64,000 nt of DNA from Tsuneonella litorea (GTDB lineage Bacteria; Pseudomonadota; Alphaproteobacteria; Sphingomonadales; Sphingomonadaceae), in the NCBI RefSeq assembly GCF_025154015.1, contig NZ_JAOAMV010000007.1, positions 62,001 to 126,000 on the forward strand, written 5' to 3'. Under the pieces are notes generated by a model. That model worked only from the letters and a program-made list of their open reading frames with translations, was not told the DNA's origin and ran no database searches. Shown here in pieces: positions 61,571 through 64,000 of this stretch. Within the stretch, counting starts at the first letter, position 1. Each line of letters begins with the position of its first letter. The translations under genes and the position numbers were made by a program.

Positions 61571-62812
61571 CTACGTTGCGTTTCGTGCAACTCGTCCGTC
61601 CGGGTCTGTGTCGCGCCTGGCACCGGCGATCGCGATTCCCATGGCACCGACGGCGATGGAAGCAGCGACCACGAGGGGCATGGCGGGAAAGTACACGATT
61701 GCCTGTGGCCCGGCGGTCTTTGCGAAGATCCCGGTGTAGAGCAGCGGTCCCGCGATCATGGCGAGACTTCCGATCGCCTGCGTGGCCCCCTGCAGCTCGC
61801 CCTGGCTCTCCGCGTTTACCGCCCGGCTGCTGAGCGCGTTGATCGAGGGCTGGACCAGTCCCTGGAGCCCGTTGAAGATCAGCGCCGCGTAGATGATCGG
61901 GTTCGACCGCACGAAGGCGAAGACCATCGTCGCCGTGAAGAGCGCCGCGACGCCCAGCACGATGGCGCGCACTTCTCCGATGCGCGGGATCAGCCAGCGC
62001 ATCAGCAGCCCCTGGACCAGCGCGCTGCCGAGCCCGACCGCAGTCAGCGACAGGCCGATCTGCCCGACGCTCCAGCCATAGGCCTCGATCGCGAAGAACG
62101 CCCAGATCGACGGATAGACGGTGTGCGCAAGGCTCCACACCCCGAGCGCGGCGACGAACCACAGCACCGCCGGGTTCTGCCCCGAGAGCGCGCGGAGCGC
62201 CGCGAAGGCGTTGGCCCGCGCGAGGCGAAACGGTCGCCGGCGCTCCGCCGGCAGGCTCTCCCGAAGGAAGAAGAAGCCGAAGATCACGTTGGCAAACGCC
62301 ATCCCCGCCGCAGCGAGGAACGGCACGCGCGGGCCGAATTCGCCAAGGAACCCGCCGAACGCCGGGCCGATGATGAAGCCGAAGCCGAACGCCATCCCCA
62401 TCGTGCCGAACGCCGCTGCCCGGTCCTTCGGCCCGGTCACGTCGGCGATATAGGCATAGGCGGCCGAATAGTTCGCGCCGGTCAGGCCCGCGATCAGCCG
62501 TCCCACGACCAGCCAGCCAAGGCTCGGGGCGAGGCCTTGCAGGAGATAGTCGCAGCCGAACGCGAACAGGCTGGCGAGCAGGACCGGTCGCCGTCCGAAG
62601 CGGTCGGAGAGGTTGCCGATCACCGGCGCGCAGAGGAATTGCAGCGCCGCGTAGCCCGCGCCGAGCCAGCCGGCCCAGACCGCCGCGCTGTCGACCGGCA
62701 AGCGGCCGAGGTGCATGATGAGCTCGGGAAGGACCGGCATGACGAGGCCGAAGCCGATCATGTCGATCAGCACGACCGTGAACACGAACCAGACGCTGGC
62801 ACGCCGCTGCAT
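61571..62812 (-). CDS. MFS transporter, TCR/Tet family
   Basis: 413 residues with 12 membrane helices. The MFS motif A is NLSDRFGRRPVLLASLF after helix 2; the TetA-like N-terminus is VVLIDMIGFGLVMPVLPELI; motif C-like AFGFGFIIGPAFGGFLGEFGPRVPFLAAAG lies in helix 5. The family exports tetracycline or, more often in environmental bacteria, unknown metabolites by proton antiport. No TetR repressor is adjacent, so drug resistance cannot be claimed. Divergent from guaA. Confidence 0.92.
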   Translation of the reverse strand: MQRRASVWFVFTVVLIDMIGFGLVMPVLPELIMHLGRLPVDSAAVWAGWLGAGYAALQFLCAPVIGNLSDRFGRRPVLLASLFAFGCDYLLQGLAPSLGWLVVGRLIAGLTGANYSAAYAYIADVTGPKDRAAAFGTMGMAFGFGFIIGPAFGGFLGEFGPRVPFLAAAGMAFANVIFGFFFLRESLPAERRRPFRLARANAFAALRALSGQNPAVLWFVAALGVWSLAHTVYPSIWAFFAIEAYGWSVGQIGLSLTAVGLGSALVQGLLMRWLIPRIGEVRAIVLGVAALFTATMVFAFVRSNPIIYAALIFNGLQGLVQPSINALSSRAVNAESQGELQGATQAIGSLAMIAGPLLYTGIFAKTAGPQAIVYFPAMPLVVAASIAVGAMGIAIAGARRDTDPDGRVARNAT

Positions 62813-62900
62813 CGGACCTCCGCTGGCGCACGGGCCGGGGGCAACCGCGACGCGTTTCCCGGACTAGCGGGCGGGTCGCGGCGCGGCAATCGCCCTCGCA

Positions 62901-62936
62901 TGAGCGGGGCCCCGGGGGCTGGACCTGAGCGGGGCC
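62901..62936. repeat. Two 11-bp direct repeats upstream of guaA
   Basis: TGAGCGGGGCC occurs at 62901-62911 and 62926-62936, 25 bp apart, in the divergent region between the MFS gene and guaA, the second copy ending 18 bp before the guaA ATG. The role is unknown; chance is possible in GC-rich sequence. Confidence 0.4.
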
Positions 62937-62954
62937 GCCGCCTAACGGCGCGGG

Positions 62955-64000
62955 ATGGACCCAGCGCACGTTCCCGATTCCATCCTGATCGTCGATTTCG
63001 GCAGCCAGGTGACCCAGCTTATCGCCCGCCGGGTGCGCGAGGCCGGGGTCTATTCCGAGATCGCCCCGTTCACCCAGGCCGAGGAAGCGTTCGCGCGCCT
63101 TCGCCCCAGGGGCATCATCCTTTCCGGGTCGCCCGCCGGGGTGCCCGAGGAAGGCAGCCCCCGCGCGCCGCAGGTGCTGTTCGACAGCGGGCTTCCGATC
63201 CTCGGCATATGCTACGGCCAGCAGGTCATGACGCACCAGCTCGGCGGCCGGGTCGAGGCGGGCAACCAGGGCGAGTGGGAGGGCGAGTTCGGCCGTGCGT
63301 TCCTCACCGTCACCAGGGATTGCGCGCTGTTCGACGGGCTCTGGCAGGTCGGCGAGCGGCACCAGGTCTGGATGAGCCACGGCGACAAGGTCACCCGGTT
63401 CGCGCCCGGGTTCGAGATCGTCGCCACGTCGGACGGCGCACCCTTTGCCGTCATCGCCGACGAGGCGCGCAAGTACTACGGCACCCAGTTTCACCCCGAG
63501 GTGGTCCACACCCCCGACGGCGCGAAGCTGCTGGCGAATTTCGTCCACAAGGTCTGCGGCCTTGCGGGCGACTGGACGATGGCCGCCTATCGCGAGACCA
63601 AGATCGCGCAGATCCGCGAGCAGGTCGGTTCCGGCCGGGTGATCTGCGGCCTCAGCGGCGGCGTCGACAGCTCGGTCGCCGCGATCCTGATCCACGAGGC
63701 GATCGGCGAGCAGCTGACCTGCGTGTTCGTCGATCATGGCCTGCTGCGATTGAACGAGCGCGAGCAGGTCGAGCGGATGTTCCGCGACCACTACAACATC
63801 CCGCTGGTGGTGGTCGATGCCGAGGACCGGTTCATGGCGGGGCTCGAAGGGCTCACCGACCCCGAGAAGAAGCGCAAGTTCATTGGCGCCGAGTTCATCA
63901 ACGTGTTCGAGGAAGAGGCGAAGAGGATCGGCGGCGCGGATTTCCTCGCGCAAGGGACGCTCTATCCCGACGTGATCGAGAGCGTCTCGTTCACCGGCGG
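62955..64000 (+). CDS. guaA: GMP synthase (glutamine-hydrolysing), 5' part
   Basis: Converts XMP to GMP using glutamine and ATP. The first 348 codons are present and the gene runs off the window. The class I glutaminase domain has [21 protein letters not shown], the nucleophile Cys near 86 in GICYGQQ, and the His-Glu pair in QFHPEV. The ATP-pyrophosphatase domain begins with the P-loop GLSGGVDSS near 233 and continues to VESVSFTGG. Start ATG 62955; the family N-terminus follows within ten residues. Divergent from the MFS gene. Confidence 0.96.
   Translation, partial: MDPAHVPDSILIVDFGSQVTQLIARRVREAGVYSEIAPFTQAEEAFARLRPRGIILSGSPAGVPEEGSPRAPQVLFDSGLPILGICYGQQVMTHQLGGRVEAGNQGEWEGEFGRAFLTVTRDCALFDGLWQVGERHQVWMSHGDKVTRFAPGFEIVATSDGAPFAVIADEARKYYGTQFHPEVVHTPDGAKLLANFVHKVCGLAGDWTMAAYRETKIAQIREQVGSGRVICGLSGGVDSSVAAILIHEAIGEQLTCVFVDHGLLRLNEREQVERMFRDHYNIPLVVVDAEDRFMAGLEGLTDPEKKRKFIGAEFINVFEEEAKRIGGADFLAQGTLYPDVIESVSFTG

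Noticed and set aside
61272-63953. An 893-codon minus-strand frame across the MFS gene and guaA
   Set aside because: It is antisense to guaA and out of frame with the MFS protein, both of which have clear motifs.

Overview
The window is a continuous stretch of bacterial chromosome with very high G+C. It most resembles an alphaproteobacterium of the order Sphingomonadales (Sphingomonas / Erythrobacter / Novosphingobium type). The reasons are three large TonB-dependent receptors, the hisC-tyrC pair, the metX-metW pair, two-subunit-type leucine catabolism genes, an HWE-family histidine kinase, frequent GTG/TTG starts and very tight gene packing with ATGA or GTGA overlaps. I see no prophage, insertion sequence, CRISPR array or ribosomal RNA. 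Only one tRNA is present (tRNA-Gly, anticodon GCC).

Layout. 0-3 kb: proline catabolism (putA). 3-11 kb: a TetR regulator divergent from a TonB receptor, then dcd, a saccharopine-dehydrogenase-like reductase, a DoxX protein and a ZnuD-like TonB receptor. 11-14.8 kb: tRNA-Gly, a thioredoxin/TPR co-chaperone, a Lon-N-domain protein and, on the minus strand, gltX. 14-18 kb: metX-metW (reading into gltX) divergent from hisC-tyrC. 18-22 kb: plsC, a YdcF-like protein, ftsX and ftsE on the minus strand, divergent from a zinc-ribbon membrane protein. 22-28.5 kb: alanine dehydrogenase, then a phosphate-starvation cluster: an OprP-type porin and pstS, each with a clear Pho box, a strong bidirectional terminator, and another large TonB receptor. 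28.7-39.8 kb: ftsK, a ThiE/TenI-like protein, a YggS protein, glnD with an acyl-CoA ligase, lgt, a MidA-type methyltransferase and a DUF2147 protein. 39.8-43.6 kb: an osmoprotectant ABC transporter with a fused permease/binding protein, and a GAF-PAS-HWE kinase. 43.7-48.1 kb: isovaleryl-CoA dehydrogenase and the carboxyltransferase subunit of methylcrotonyl-CoA carboxylase (leucine breakdown), separated by an opposite-strand DUF1326-DUF2182 pair. 48-52.9 kb: an acyltransferase with a DUF1295 membrane protein, a lipoprotein, a TetR regulator, a 5'-nucleotidase-like lipoprotein and a 30-codon membrane peptide. 52.9-64 kb: gyrB, an M20 peptidase, a short binding-protein-like lipoprotein coupled to a CDF-like transporter, a PIG-L deacetylase, an AMP-dependent ligase, a 26-codon peptide, an MFS exporter and the 5' part of guaA, which runs off the end.

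Most of the window is ordinary core metabolism. The stretches that most deserve attention are the DUF1326-DUF2182 cysteine-rich pair, the lipoprotein plus degenerate CDF transporter preceded by three abutting hairpins, the local Pho regulon (with a possible third, weaker Pho-like repeat before the neighbouring TonB receptor), and two very small membrane peptides. All family calls come from reading motifs in the translated sequence; no database search was run.
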